DNA of 64,000 nucleotides from Euschistus heros. Lineage: Eukaryota > Arthropoda > Insecta > Hemiptera > Pentatomidae. Positions 1 to 12,639 of the stretch are shown here, piece by piece (the first letter of the stretch is position 1; the number at the start of each line of letters is the position of its first letter). A program made the position numbers and the translations under genes. The notes beneath the pieces were generated by a model. It had not been told where the DNA came from. It searched no databases and worked only from the letters and a program-made list of their open reading frames with translations. The stretch covers positions 1 to 64,000 of the forward strand of contig RCWM02000929.1 in assembly GCA_003667255.2 (NCBI GenBank), written 5' to 3'.

Positions 1-421
1 CGGTGATGTCCCTTTGGACCGGTGGCGTCAATAGCTTAGTTTGGAAAAGATAAATACAGAACGTATGTAGACCATCCCAAAAAAAAGAAAAGAGATTTCT
101 GACATTTTTTGCCAAAGTATGAGAACTTATTAACTTATTGTAAATTGCAGGTCTGGACATGGTGCAATATGTAGTTACTTGTAAAAGTTCTCTGCTATGG
201 ATCCCGAACGTGAATCTTTTCGAAAAATAACAATACTTAAAGCGAGATTCGAGGTTTTATTTTTGAATATGCGGGTATTCATTCCCATATTCAATGATTA
301 GTGAACGAGTCTAATGGTTGGAAGATTCGACCATTCAGGTCAAGGTTGTCCTCAGGTCGAAAAAAATAAAATTCAACAATTTCCAAAAAACGTCAAAGGA
401 TGATACTGTGTAGTAATCCTA
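1..421. other. no feature recognised
   Basis: AT-rich DNA with short A runs. No open frame with recognisable homology, no repeats with visible borders. Confidence 0.5.
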
Positions 422-880
422 ACACTAACTGAATTATTTATTTTTATTATATTCATTATAATTCTTAAGCTCCCTCAAGAATAAAAACTTATGTTAAACC
501 ATGGGTCATCAGAGCCTTACAATGAAACAATATTTTTATAAGCAAAACTAAAAAGAGAATAATAACGACAAAGTTAAAAAAAAACAAAACAACGAGTAAT
601 TAAAACGTAACAAAAAAATTGTAACACTGTTGTTTTTTACAATAACAATAAAGGTTCATAAAGACAAACTGGCTTACATTTTATTCCACCAAAAACGTGG
701 CTATTGGCAGTTTTCGGTCGACATGATCCTGGGTGGGATAGTTAGGGGTGGGTAAAAAAGTGGTAGTGGATAGAGGAAAGGGTAATGTAGGAATAGTGAG
801 AGGTATGGAGTTACATAGAGAATAGGAATCAGCTTCCGAAATATTTGTCGAAAGCGGGCATCTGAGCAATGCGCCGGGAG
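422..880 (-). pseudogene. CR1-like LINE, 3' end
   Basis: Read on the minus strand, this matches the 3' end of the CR1-like element at 56080-56455. Both have a proline-rich ending with 'actccatacc' and 'ccaccactttt'-type text, a spacer, then 'ttaaggctct.a.g.cc..gg' and an 'attcttgagggagcttaag' stretch before the A-rich tail. Only the last few dozen codons and the 3' UTR are present. The family assignment comes from the reverse transcriptase fragment of the 54126-56455 copy. It is a 5'-truncated dead copy. Confidence 0.6.
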
Positions 881-1565
881 TTCACAATTGTAAGAAACAA
901 TTGAAACTGGGGGGGTTAAGACACAGCAGATTTGAGCTTAAAAGGAGTTCGGCAACTGGAAGGTGTGCGTTGGTATTGGAATACGTTTTGATAGAGAGGG
1001 GGGGGGGTAAGGATGCCAGACAAATTACTGGCGAAGATTGGCAAGAATGAGCCGCCTTTTACTCCGCATAACACTTCGAAACGTAAGCGCTTCTCCTACC
1101 GAAAATTAACACGAAAAAAGCAGTTAAATAAGTCCTTTTGAGTCCCTGGCCCCTCAGAGACATCCCCCAGGGAACCAACCTCGATGTACAGTACAGCAGT
1201 AGTCGAAGTAGGGTTTAGTAGTTTGACAAAGCACCAAAGTATCGATGAATCGTTTCAAGGATATCAAATAAATTTAGTTAAAACTTATCAAACCGTTAAG
1301 TTTTAGAATCATAAATAAAAACAAAGGGGTTTAATGCCAACACTTTTTGAGCCTATACAATTTTTTTTTTTTTTTTGCTTGTTGTTTTTTTTTCGGATCG
1401 TCCCGTGGCCTTATTAATCCATATACGGGAGACCAGATCTAGTAAAGTAAAAGCCCCCAGATCACCAATGTTACATATATTAAGGTGGGTTACCATAACT
1501 CATCTGGCTTCACTATTGACATTAAAATATAATAAAATAAGAAAAAAGGCTTTATTTATTCTGTG
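881..1565. other. unassigned, between two CR1-like 3' ends
   Basis: Mixed composition with a G10 run near 1001-1010 and a T run at 1361-1377. No coding or repeat signature recognised. Confidence 0.4.
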
Positions 1566-2075
1566 ACCTTCAAGTTTCCTTAAGAATAACAAATAATGTA
1601 ACACTCAGGGGCCTTCAGAGCCTCAAGGATGGTTATGAAATATTATTAGATATACTAAAATAGTAATTAATACTGGTAAAAAAAACCAACAAATAAAAAA
1701 ATTAAAGCTTAGAAATATTGACAAAAAAGAACACAGAAACTAGTTTGATCTCATTTTTGTGAATCAACTTGTGTAAAAACAATTCAAAAATTTCGTTGTA
1801 CCACTCCGAGTAAAATTGGTTAAACATGGGCGTTTCCTGTGGATCCCGAAAATACAAACGGAATCCAGCAGTTTACACAGTCTTTTGAGTCATGGCCTCA
1901 AGGATCACCAGAAACACCCCCATACACAGCGCCAAGCATATAGTCGAAGTGGGGGGGGGACGTAAAGAGTAATGTAGCGGGTTTCGAAAGGCAGAAGTAG
2001 GCGAACGTAATTGAGACGTTTTAGGATTGGGCTGCGTTGCGACGGGGGAAATTTTCGGCATTACGTGGTTTGTCC
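1566..2075 (-). pseudogene. CR1-like LINE, 3' end with undisturbed MITE target site
   Basis: Minus-strand sequence aligns by eye with the plus-strand copy at 54720-54854 joined to 55777-56455. It has the same order of 'ttcgaaacccgc', a C-rich stretch with 'ccacttcgacta', 'gctgtgtatgggggtgtttctg', and a 'gggatcc...gaaacgcccatgtt' block, followed by the 3' UTR with 'ggctctgaaggcccctgag'. It lacks the 922-bp insertion seen in the other copy, so it shows what that target site looked like. The coding frame is broken. Confidence 0.6.
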
Positions 2076-3545
2076 AGGATTAGGGTTTAGTCGGAAATAT
2101 GGACTGTGAGATTTTTTTGGACTGAGGGGTCGAATTTTGATAGGATCACTGATCCGGACCATGGTGGGATAATCAGGATGTATGGTTTTCAGGAGGTAAC
2201 TCGACCTATTACAAGCGCCGTTGGTCTTTTAGTATCGTTTAAATTCAAATTGTCTTCACTGTCCCAAGTTATACATACATTACCGGTTATGGGTTTGAAT
2301 TCAAAAGGAACTTTTTGCAGTTCAAGGCATACTGAATGCAAATCCCCGATATTTTTTATTAGGCTTTTTATAGGATTTAACGTCATATTTACTACAATCA
2401 GAATCTCCCCTTATTAGATTTGTTTCTGATATTATTCCAAACATCATAACGTTCACTCTACTTCCAAAAAAAAACTTGCTGTAGATAATCTAGCCGAACA
2501 AAAATGTACCTTTGCTAGAAGGTCCGCCAGGAAATAAATGTCAATCCACCATCAGATTTGAAAATGGTGCACAATGTGTCAAGGAAAATGTTTAAAAAAA
2601 TATTCTTTTGAGTGATACATAAAGTAGGAACTTAAAAGAAGGAAAAAACATATATAATAATAAGTATGACTAAAATATATTTTTACGTTATTTTTATTTT
2701 CTTTCATTGTATTATCGTATAAACGAAGTCATTATTATCCCTGTTACCTATGCCTTTTAGTGAGTTTGATAGTAGGAATAGTTTATATGGCATATTAAGA
2801 AAAAAAAAAATTATTAAAAATAAAAGAATTTTAGGTTTATTAATCAGAAACTAATTCATTACTAAATATTCGAAGGGACAGAAATTCATTTATTTTTTTT
2901 TTTTTTTTTTTTTTTTATAAACTCAACTTTTCAATACACTATACACTATGAGCGACTCTCGTTCAGCCTTCAGAGTCCTTGACGGGATTCTCTCTGGCAA
3001 GTAGGAACCCGTGTTCCAAGACCAGGAAGAAGACTCCACCAATCTTGATTGGGCATAGTTCCCAATAATGCCCTCCCTCAAACCCACACCCCCTCACTTA
3101 TGGCAACGTAACCCACAACAAAGAGTTCTTTCAGAACCAACACAAAATAAATAAGGTGCTAGTTCCAAGGGAGGTTAGGTTTTTCTAAAGATCGTTTGAA
3201 TTTTGTACTGCAACGTCGTAGATATCAGATGCTAAAGAAGGAGGGAAGCAGAGAAGTCGACATGAGAGGGATGAAGAAAAATATCAGAAAGAAATGTGGT
3301 AAGCCTGATGACACACAAATAATACCGGCACGAGTCTATGTTTCATGAATTTTCATATTTTTCTAAATTACGTTTTTTGCGGAAATTACTTCTTCTTCTT
3401 CTTCTTTTAGCCCAACAGGCCAACATATAGCGGCCCCAGGCTTTGTTTGAAACTCTTCTGACTTCCATTTATCTCCGTCACATTTTCGGGAACGATTACC
3501 TTAAAACAGAATTCTTGGCCAGTTATACATATAATGATTAAACGT
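2076..3545. other. unassigned AT-rich region
   Basis: Contains a T24 run (2893-2916), a short GC-richer block (2940-3200) of unknown origin, and a CTT repeat at 3390-3407 of the kind that ends RTE-like LINEs. Short ORFs on both strands around 2106-2417 show no family resemblance. Confidence 0.4.
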
Positions 3546-4608
3546 TCATGAAATAGAGTATTACTGATTTTTGAATATGAGTTTTGGACCATTATTCTGA
3601 GTCCAAATCCTTATTTGCAGCCCTCCGGAATTTGTGCTAACAAAATAGTGACCAAAAAACTGCGATGTTGCATGTTTTTCGGATTTTCACCATAAACTCA
3701 GTTATCGTGCGGGTTAACAAAATTGTCTTTTTTAAAGTAAATTAAAATTTTCTGAAGAATGAAACCCATGTCAGCACGCTAAAAACCGCGTACTGTTGTG
3801 AAGTCCAAGTTTTTTGTGGAACATTTTCTGTAGTTTTATTTATGCGATCTCAATTTTTTTTTCACGTTAATGCTGCCTCAATTTGATATCAGATCCCATA
3901 AATTAAATTTTGATTGAATTCCTTGAAATAACCAGTCCGGCCCACTAAAAATGTCATAATCGTCATATTTAAAATGTCAAAACATACACATTTAGGGGTG
4001 TTGGTTAGGTTATTTCACGAAATTTAATCAAAATTTCATTTATGGGATCTGATAGTAAATTTAACCGGCTTTATGATGAAAAAAACAAAACATTTTTGAT
4101 CGGAGAAATAGTATTGGAGTTATAGCCAAAAGAGTACTGACAAGCGTGTCGCAGAAAAGAGCGACTTACCACAAGTTAGCCAGTCTATGAAATTTTTCCT
4201 TCCCCCGCAGATCTAAAACTATTGAACACAAAATGCCTACAAGTTACGATTTCCGAGTTGTGTGATCAAACAGCTAAAAACATATGATGCTTAACCCTTT
4301 CCACGCCTCCCCCGCCCAAACTCGACGCTATTTCGAGGAAGACTTTTCACGACATTTAGAGCTAAGGGTGGTGATGAAGATCCAGTAGTCAGAACTTTTA
4401 GTTTTGGAGTTATATGCTCGAAGCTAATATCCCAGTACTATTACTTAAAATTTTTACTGCTTACATCCTATTATTTCCTTTAACTTTCATTACAATAACT
4501 TTTGTGTAGTACTATTCATATTGCCGGTATATAATTTGAAACATGAAAAAAACTTAAAAATTTTATTTTTTGAGAATGATAAATCCGATATTTGAAGAGC
4601 CATACTGT

Positions 4609-4649
<41 letters not shown>

Positions 4650-4863
4650 GGAATGAGTTCAATTTTTAGCTAATTTAATTTACTTTAAAAAAGGTAATGA
4701 AAGCGTTCCTACACATCGTTAAAGAGTTATGCGACAAAATCGCAGTTCTTCGGCCACCATTTTGTTAGAACAGCTTCCCGAGGGCTGTAAATCAAGATTT
4801 GGACTCACAGTAATAGTCAAAAACTCATATTCAAAAATCAGTAATACTCCATTTAAGTTCATG
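3546..4863. mobile_element. inverted-repeat DNA element, about 1.3 kb
   Basis: The arms 3546-3664 and 4741-4863 are inverted copies of each other. Shared text includes 'agtattactgatttttgaa', 'gagtccaaatc', 'cagccctc.gg' and 'aacaaaat.gtg'. Weaker pairing continues inward to about 3755 and 4665. No transposase frame is present, so it is non-autonomous; the target duplication could not be fixed. The interior shares a module ('ataactcc...actatttctccgat', 'ggttaaatttacta') with the core of the element at 36682-39349. An A33 run at 4616-4648 lies in the right half. Confidence 0.65.
4616..4648 (+). repeat. A33 homopolymer
   Basis: Uninterrupted run of A inside the right half of the 3546-4863 element. 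Length is likely polymorphic. Confidence 0.95.
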
Positions 4864-5149
4864 CCTTTTTTTGTGTACTTTTCGCCTGGGTTTATCAGTT
4901 TATTTTAAATTAGCGTGATTTACTAATAATCAAGATTTTACTGTACCTTATATTTCAATTACTTTTATCACTGTTAGCCCGGAACCTCAAAAACTAAAAA
5001 TAAAACAGAACACTATCAGATAGGCTTTATCTTAAAATTTGGTGAAGTGCTGATAGCAGGATAGTTGATAATTCTAGTGTATTTCGAGAAAAAGATTGAA
5101 TGATTATTTTGTGAGATTATCCCTAATCTTTGGCCTAGATTTTTTTTTA

Positions 5150-5640
5150 ATTGAGCGCTACAGCCTTAATCGGGCATTGGCTTCACAAAATCACGACAGC
5201 CATTTCTGTCTATTTTCCGACTTCCTTCTCCAACCATTCACTCCCAGTCTTCTCAGGTTATCCTGGACGTTGTCCGGCCATCTCAGCCTTGGTGTTCCTA
5301 TCAATCTTTTTCCTCCCGGCCTGCCGTTTATCATCTTTTTTGGAAGTCTATCTTCCGTCCATCATCCTTTGTCTACCATCGTTTGTACATGATCAAGCCG
5401 CCTTAATCTGTTTACTTTGACTATCGAAATGATGTTGGATTCACCAAACAGTTGTTCCAGTTCTAGAATGGTTCTAACACTCCAATTCCCGCTGTTATTC
5501 ACCGGACCGAAGATCTTTCTGAGGACCTTTCTTTTCCAAATCCTCAGCAACCTCTCGTTCTCTTGAGTCAACACCCAACACTCGCCTTATTAAAGTAAGT
5601 CACAACCGACCTTATTACAGTTTTGTAGACAGCGATTTCG
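5150..5640 (-). pseudogene. RTE-like LINE, C-terminal reverse transcriptase region
   Basis: Minus-strand frame (5362-5574) reads NERLLRIWKRKVLRKIFGPV, then RTILELEQLF and VNRLRRLDHVQTMV. This is the conserved C-terminal block of RTE/BovB-type proteins ('ErkvLRkIfGP', 'RtN.EL..ly', 'RLrWlGHV.RM'). Downstream coding on the same strand (to about 5150) is frameshifted and carries 'KKMINGRPGRKKIDRNTKAE'-like text. No catalytic RT residues are in this piece; it is a dead 5'-truncated copy. Confidence 0.7.
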
Positions 5641-8600
5641 GCAGATCGAGACACTTCTCGAGACCTCATAAATTTACTAAAACATGTTTTTGTAGTTATT
5701 TCTTCAAACTCGTTTAAGAAATGGTCTAATATTGATCAACGGTTTCTTTGTATTAACATTCGTAGAATTTCTAATTTTATTTTATTCTACCTTTCAACCT
5801 CCTTTATTTTCATTTCATTCTACAATAGAGTTTAGTTCGGTAAACGGATTCATGTAATAGAGAAAATGCCTAAAGTGACAGTCAGCCAATCGTTAAAAGT
5901 TAACAGATAAAACCAAAAAAATAAAAAAGACGAGAAAACATTTTTTTTTTTCTTGCAATGAATCAATTGGTTCCGATCAAAAATCCCACGTGAATGCTCA
6001 TTGCAACTCAAGCAAGTAAGTACATTCTGTCTTTTCATAAGTAGCATACGATATTGTTTGACTACTAAAAATATTTTTTTTATTTTAATTGGTAGGCAAA
6101 AATAGTAAACTGCAGCAAAAAAAATTCAAGCGAACTGCCAGTAGGTACTCGCACAAAGCATCTCGTTATAAGACAAAAAACAATTTTTTTTTACCGATTC
6201 ATGTTACGCCATGAATCAAGCGACCCCGCTTCCAATATTTCATTCAATAAACCACAGTCCAAGCCATTTAAGTTTTCTTTGCGATTATACACTAAACAGA
6301 ACATTCCTGACGAGAGCACCCTTTGAAAAAATTATCTCAAAAACTGTTCTGAACATTCTATTGAGGAAATACGTATGCGAAAAGAAAACAATTGTATTTA
6401 AATCGTGCTAAATGATACTAGCAGACATACGGGGACTTAACATCGGTAGAAGATTGAACTGAACGTTTGTCAATGTTTTTTATGTTTATTTATTTATTTA
6501 TTTTTTGTACGTTTAGCTACTTTTTTTTTTAATGAAAATTTAAGGTAATGACTCAGTTCTGCACCTAACTTTAATATTTTATTGATGTACCTACTCATAA
6601 ATATTTGCATTACATCATAAGTTTTGCGACATTCGAACCATTCTACTTCAATTCTCTTCTGTGGTATAAGAAATATAGCTGCACGTAAAGGTTATTTTAT
6701 TAAATTAAAAAATATAAACCTAAAAATGGGTCTACGGATTCATCAGATAATGGCCGATTATATGACAACCGGGTCAAGCCGAGATAACACTCGCGTGACT
6801 GTTGGCGGATATATTATATTTGAGAATTTTTATCTAGGATCGGATTGAATAATAATAATAATAATAAAAAAAATAGTTACTGAATGAAGTGAAAAGAAGA
6901 ACGATGGTTTCTAAGAGGACTTCCTATGGTAATGTGAGATTATTCAAGTCGTTTATTATTTACGATCTACTGAAGACATGTTATATAAAACATTTGTAAC
7001 ACAAATGTTATATAACACATTTGTAAAACATTTGTTCTGTTTTAAAGTATAATTATTTTGGTTGTGATTGTTGTTTAAGTTTTATGGAAATTAATGTCAT
7101 GATTTTTTTTCTTTTTTAATATGTTTTATTTATGTTTAGTAAAGGTTTTTAACATTTGTTTTTGTTTTTTAATATTAGCTTCTTTATGTTTTTCTTCCTA
7201 ACGTTCCCCTTTTCAACACAATTAGTTATTTAAACTTGATATTGTACTTAAGTATTGGTATGTATTGCGATTTTTTTATTTTTCTAACAATGCAGATAGT
7301 TACATATTTTCGGCATATATATGTGCGCATTTTTCAGATTTTATTGCATATAATTCACAGCCCAACTGATCACAAACTTGAAAAATTAAAAACCTTTTAT
7401 ATAGTACTATGGATTTTTGTATAGGCATAAATTTAAACAACGAGATCCTATGACAAACGCTGTCGGCCATATTTAAAACAAAAGAACATAGCAGATGTTC
7501 ATACAGATATTATTTTTGCTTTCATTTGTTTTCATCACGTACTCCACATTATTTTATTTTACGGCCCTGTTAAGAATTCAACGGTTATTTTATTTCTAAC
7601 ATTGCTATTGCTTTTATTTTACTACATTATTGTACTTTGGTCTCTCTTTGTAATACACATTGACAAATAAATAAGTTATTGATTACTCACCAAAGACAGT
7701 TTAAGTTTTTTTTTTTTAGTTTTTTTAGTACTTACAGTTCAACTAAAAATTGTGAAAATTTTTAATTGTTATTAATGTTACCATGGCTAGAACTTTTTTT
7801 TATTTCCATTATATTAAAATTTTAAATTGTTTATAATCTGTGTTTTATACTTAACTTTATTAAATTTATAACTGACGTTTTTATTTATTTCTTCTTTACT
7901 CACAAATACATTCTTTAAATACATTCTTTGTATTTTCGATTTAGTTTAATTTCTATTTTTTTTTTTTTTTGGGGATATTTTTTTTGGAACGTTTTTTGCA
8001 TTCTTATAAATGTAACAATTTTAAACGCTTTATCTCCATTGCTCTTTGAATTTAACAGAATATATTTTTCCTTAAATAACATTTGTCGGTAAGACCATTT
8101 ACGGGCTATATTGGTGTGAATGAAAAAAGCTGCGTTTGCCCAACATTTTTTAAGTGTAAGGGCTTCTTTGATACGCGTTAACTATGTCGGTGTTGCTGGA
8201 TTTGAAAATTTGCTTAAAGTTAACTTATCAGAAATTAAATAGAATTTTTTTTTTTTTTTTTTACATTTTCCCCTGGAACCTACCGTTTAGGTGTTATATT
8301 AATTTGAATTAATAAAGACACTATTTTCCCTCAACATTGTTTATTTCGAATAATAATTAATTTTTAATTTTATTCAATTATTAATTATAGTAATTTGATC
8401 ATTTCAATTCTAAAATATGCTTTCTTTACCTTCAATACCTCATCAATCCATACCTCCGCTTGCAAACTCAATTTCTCCCCGACTGGTAAAAAGTCGGTTT
8501 CTCCAGTCAGGGAGAAATAAATGTATTATTTTTTTTTCTTCTGTATTTGACAATATCTTGTTTTGATTCCTGATGCTGACCATCAAAGGTATGGCCTTAA

Positions 8601-8968
8601 ATTTGTCAACGGTTTACGATATATCTTGGTAATATACAAGATACATCGTACATTATAGATAGACCATAACATACATTATATATTCATCCAGTCATCGAAC
8701 ACACCTCTTCTTTTAGATCAGCGTTTGCGAAAAAAAGGTAGACCCACAATATTACAACGCGAAAATGAACAGAGTGTTCTAGATCGTTAGAAAAGTACTT
8801 GAGCATGAACACAACCCATAATTCCGTACCTCATGATTTATATTTTAAGAATATCTTTGTTAGTACAATCTAAGTCAATGGTTATTTTGATTAAACCTTG
8901 TGACTTCAGTTCGCTATATGGAATATTTACATTTTTTTAATTTAATTCTTTTTTTATCCATTTACAAG
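5641..8968. other. gene-free AT-rich stretch
   Basis: About 3.3 kb with no recognisable coding sequence. It holds several T/A homopolymers, an AAT microsatellite near 6848-6867, a TTTA repeat near 6489-6503, an imperfect hairpin at 6970-7007 (gttatataaaacatttgt / acaaatgttatataac), and a possible LINE 3' tail at about 7640-7675 (ttgacaaataaataag). Open frames here are short and AT-driven. Confidence 0.5.
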
Positions 8969-9228
8969 TTTGTGATAACTATAGAGGTATTGCTTTACTC
9001 CAGAATGTGTGTAAGATTCTGTCCATTCCAATAAATAAAAGAATCATGATTTGGATGGACGAAGTTGTCGATGAGTATCAGGGTGGTTTCCTTCCTGGAA
9101 GGTCCACTACAGACCAAATCTCGCTACGGCAGATGCTGGAAAAATCATACGAATATAACGTGGCCTTGCACCATTTGTTTATAGATTTTAAGCAAGCGTA
9201 TGATAGTGGTGATGATGGTATGATCTCT
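8969..9228 (+). pseudogene. RTE-like reverse transcriptase fragment
   Basis: Plus-strand frame starts with DNYRGIALLQNVCKILSIP. It continues with DEYQGGFLPGRSTTDQISLR (fingers region, 'qgGFrpgrst.dqif.lrq') and HHLFIDFKQAYDS, which carries the first catalytic Asp block ('lfiDfkkAyDs'). The YxDD block is absent. The fragment stops at about 9228, where unrelated minus-strand Jockey sequence begins, so it is truncated at both ends. Confidence 0.75.
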
Positions 9229-9730
9229 CGGTGGGTTGTCAGGATTAGAATGGGAAGCAAGGTGAAGGACTAGTGGATTTGAATGGTTTTGGAGTTTACT
9301 ATGAAAGGATCGGTACCTGGTTTGGGCTAAATTAGCAACATATGGAACATTGAAACTATTAAGTTTTTTTGTGGCTTTTTAAGGAACATTGAGGATTTTT
9401 CGAAGGATTTATGATTGCAAGGATTGGATATGAGATGAAATAGATGGTTTAGTGAAGCCCCAAAGCTCAACCCCATACGTCTAAATAGGTCAGATGATAA
9501 CTGTCATGTAAATGGGTCTTTTGTAATTTATTGGAAGTCGAAAATTACGAGCTGTTTTATGTCATTTTAGTTTTGTATGTGGATTCCAAGTCAAACGTTT
9601 GTCCAGTTGTATCCCTATATAGCGAATCTGTTCAACAGGGATCAGTGGAATATTATTAAAGGATACTGTAGAACAGGAGGTCGCAGGTTTGCGACGAAGG
9701 GTAAAGGTTATTTTGTGAGATTTGTTTGTT
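9229..9730 (-). pseudogene. Jockey-group LINE, 3' coding end
   Basis: Minus-strand pieces read KITFTLRRKPATSCSTVSFN, RYIGIQLDKRLTW and, after frameshifts, LQNHSNPLVLHL. These are typical of the region after the YADD box of Jockey-clade reverse transcriptases ('vkYLGi.LD.rLtW', 'l..HpNplav.L'). The same segment recurs in the same orientation at 63676-64000. Stops and shifts make it non-functional. Confidence 0.7.
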
Positions 9731-10407
9731 AAAATCGCAGCAAGTACAGATGAATTAATACACAAAGTTTATCCTAACATCGAGCAAAATTACAACAATC
9801 ATCATTGGCTCAGTGAATGTTCGATATTAGCAGCAAAAATAGCGATGTTAATGCCATTTACTAAAGCATTCAAAACGAAATACCAGGCGAAGCGACAACA
9901 TATAAGTCTATTGATACTGTAATGAATGAACACGACGTCGTCAATTATCCAACTGAATTTCTGAATTCACTTGATTTGCCAGGCAAGCCTCCGCACGTTT
10001 TAACATTGAAAATTGGCGTGCCAATCATTTTTCTCCGAAAAAATCAATCTGCCACGACTTTGCAACGTTGCCTGACTATCAGTGAAAAAGATAATGAACC
10101 ATGTCGCCAAAGCTACTATTTTGAATGGGAAATTGAAGGGTGAGGATGTGCCGCGCATCCCAATGATTCCAACTGATATGACATTCGAATTTAAACGAGT
10201 GCAATTTCCAGTACGACTCGCCTTTGCAATGATCAACAAGGCACAGGGGCAATCACTGCAAGTTTGCGGACTAAATTTGGAAAATCCATGCTTCTCTTGT
10301 GGACAGTATTATGTGACCTACTCACGCGTTGGAAAACCATATGATATATTTGTATACGCAACAGATGGAAAAACGAAAAATATTTTATATCCATCAGCAC
10401 TTCAATA
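9722..10407 (+). pseudogene. Helitron PIF1-like helicase, C-terminal fragment
   Basis: Three overlapping plus-strand frames (9722-9922, 9922-10143, 10082-10408) together match the end of insect Helitron Rep/helicase proteins. They show VYPNIEQNYNNHHWLSECSI, then VVNYPTEFLNSLDLPGKPPH, 'LKIGVPII.LR', then IPMIPTDMTFEFKRVQFPVR, NKAQGQSLQVCGLNLE (helicase motif VI area) and SRVGKPYDIFVYATDGKT. At least two frameshifts separate the pieces, and no Helitron termini flank it. It is embedded between two minus-strand Jockey fragments. Confidence 0.8.
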
Positions 10408-10462
10408 AAATGAATACAAGTAAAAAATTTAATTCTTTGACTATTATTTCAATTCAAATATT

Positions 10463-11940
10463 ATTTTTTTTAACATAATAACTTTATTCACCACTGTACA
10501 CAATGGACAGACAACCAGTGAATGTGAAGTTACATTGAAACAACAGACATGATCAGGCATGAGGGAGTCAGCACCCAGTGGTACAATCTCCAGGCGTGAA
10601 ACTAAATTATTAGGGATTAGACTAGGAGATTCCTCATCCACTTCCATTTCAGCCTCCATTGAGTTATGTCGGGTATTTGTACTGTTGCCACATTATATAT
10701 CTGTTTGTTAGCGTGTCCACTTAGTTTTTCATGAAATTGTCGATAAAGTTTATGGATATGGGTCTTAACTGTCGGAATACGTAAGTCTGTATGTAGCGTG
10801 TTGTTTGACACATAAGGAGGGGAGTCTGTTATCAGTCTTAGGAATTTCGATTGAAATGTTTGTATTTTCTGAATATGTGTTCTTTTGGCCGGTCCATAAA
10901 TTTGCGATGCATACGTCCAGATAGTTTTTAGCAAGTAACTGTAAATGTTAAGTTTCTGTTTTAAAGGTAATTTTGAGCGTTTGTGAAGTCCTGAGTATAG
11001 AAGTCTCAGTCTTAACTGTAACGTCTGTTTTTTTATCTTGACGCGTGGCCCCATGTCAGTCTTCTATCAAGCGTAAGTCCTAAGCATGTCACTTTTTCAG
11101 TTTGATGTAAAGGTTGGTTTTCAATGTAAACAGGCGGGTAGGTTTGCGTCGTATTGTAAATGTAATATGAAGTAATTTGTCATAATTAAGTTTTATTTTC
11201 CATTTCTTACATCAAATTTGAATCTCGTTGAGGTTCTGCTAAAGTGTTAAGGTGGCTTGTGTAGGGTCCACGTCTCTAGTCATGATTGCAGTGTCATCTG
11301 CGTAAGTAGCTGTTAATACGCTATTGTTCGTCGGTATATCATAGGTATACACTAAATATAGAAAAGGTGCTAGAATTGAACCTTGAGGGACTCCTGCTAA
11401 AATAGGTGTGATGGAGGAGATATCTGAGCCTTGCCGGACAGAGAAAAAAGCGGTCTGAAAGAAAATATTGTAAAATAGGGTAGTAAGTGTGTGGTAGTAA
11501 CTGTTTCAATTTTACAAGTAACCCCTGGTGCCATACTCTATCAAAAGCCTGCTAAACATCCAAAAAGGCCCCAGGAACGTAAAGTTTTAGTTCTAAAGCA
11601 GCGGATATGTAATCTGTGACTCTATGTAACTGTTGTGTTGTTGAATGATATGAGCGGAATCCAAATTGGTGATCAGGCATTGTATTTAATTCAGTCAGTA
11701 ATTTAGTAATATGGTCCAGTAGTAATTTTTCAAGTATTTTTGAACAGAGCGGTAAAAGACTAATAGGTCTGTAAGAAGAAGGCGTGTATTTGTCTTTGTT
11801 CGGCTTGTGGTTCGTTAATATCAATGAATGTTTCCATTGTAAGGGAAATTTTGTTGTTCTGAGAATGGCGTTATAAAGAGTTGTAAGAAAAACTAATGAT
11901 TTTCTGGGTAGTTTTTGGAGTACCTCAGCTGTGATGCTAT
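10463..11940 (-). pseudogene. Jockey-group LINE, RT domain to 3' end
   Basis: On the minus strand: 11824-11552 encodes RT blocks (YRPISLLPLCSKILEKLLLD; MPDHQFGFRSYHSTTQQLHR). Frameshifted sequence to about 11280 holds GVPQGSILAP and the catalytic ATYADDTAIM box. 11054-10617 encodes the C-terminal region (IWTYASQIYGPAKRTHIQKI; QSKFLRLITDSPPYVSNNTL) and ends at a stop near 10617. There is no RNase H domain, as in Jockey. The 3' UTR has AATAAA near 10485 and a short A8 tail at 10463-10470. It is 5'-truncated and broken by frameshifts. Confidence 0.8.
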
Positions 11941-12639
11941 AAAAAATATTAGAAAATTACACAATATAAATCAAACAATATATGTATAAAAATTGTTGTA
12001 CCGAGTGTTTTTTTTTTTTAATTTTGCTAATCGGGAAGCAAACCCGGCGTGCGTTGGCAGCTAGTAGTGAATAAATTTCAATTGTAATTAAATAATACAG
12101 TAATAGTATATAAATAACGTATAAATGATATAATAAAAAGTGATAAAGTATGAGAAATATAAAAGAATAATTAATATTATAGACGTACAAGAACACCAGA
12201 GAAGTTAGAGTGCTAAACCTCTGAGATCACCTTTAAGACTACCAACAGGTCCACTCCGGGCTGTGGTGGGGCAGTCGGCCTCACTGAGGGGGAACGGCCT
12301 GGTTTTTATTTTACTCAATATAGTGCTTTAAATGCTACCATGGTTTAGTTATGCCGGTTTAGGTTCTATAATGTGGAACCTGATATACAGATTAAAGATG
12401 GACCGACGAGTCGACGAATAAAAAACTCCGACTAGTTGGCCATTGATTAATATATATTTCTACGCTTGAAAATAGGTTTATGAAAATGAAAACACGGCCA
12501 TTAATTACAATTTTTATTTTAAATTCATCTTTGAAGTTTGTTATTTATTATAGGAATATGAAATCATTTTTTTATTTTGTAATCAATTATCGAACTTTGA
12601 GAAAGATTATGATATTACCAAAAAATAAATTACGTAACA
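11941..12639. other. unassigned, AT-rich with a GC-richer block
   Basis: Mostly AT-rich. The block at 12210-12305 is markedly GC-richer (ctccgggctgtggtggggc) and looks like part of an unidentified repeat. No open frame with family resemblance. Confidence 0.4.

Noticed and set aside
2106..2417. 103-codon plus-strand ORF
   Set aside because: Open on both strands in overlapping frames, no recognisable domain, no splice or element context; kept as unassigned.
5096..5420. overlapping plus-strand ORFs of 98 and 89 codons
   Set aside because: They are antisense to RTE-like coding sequence.
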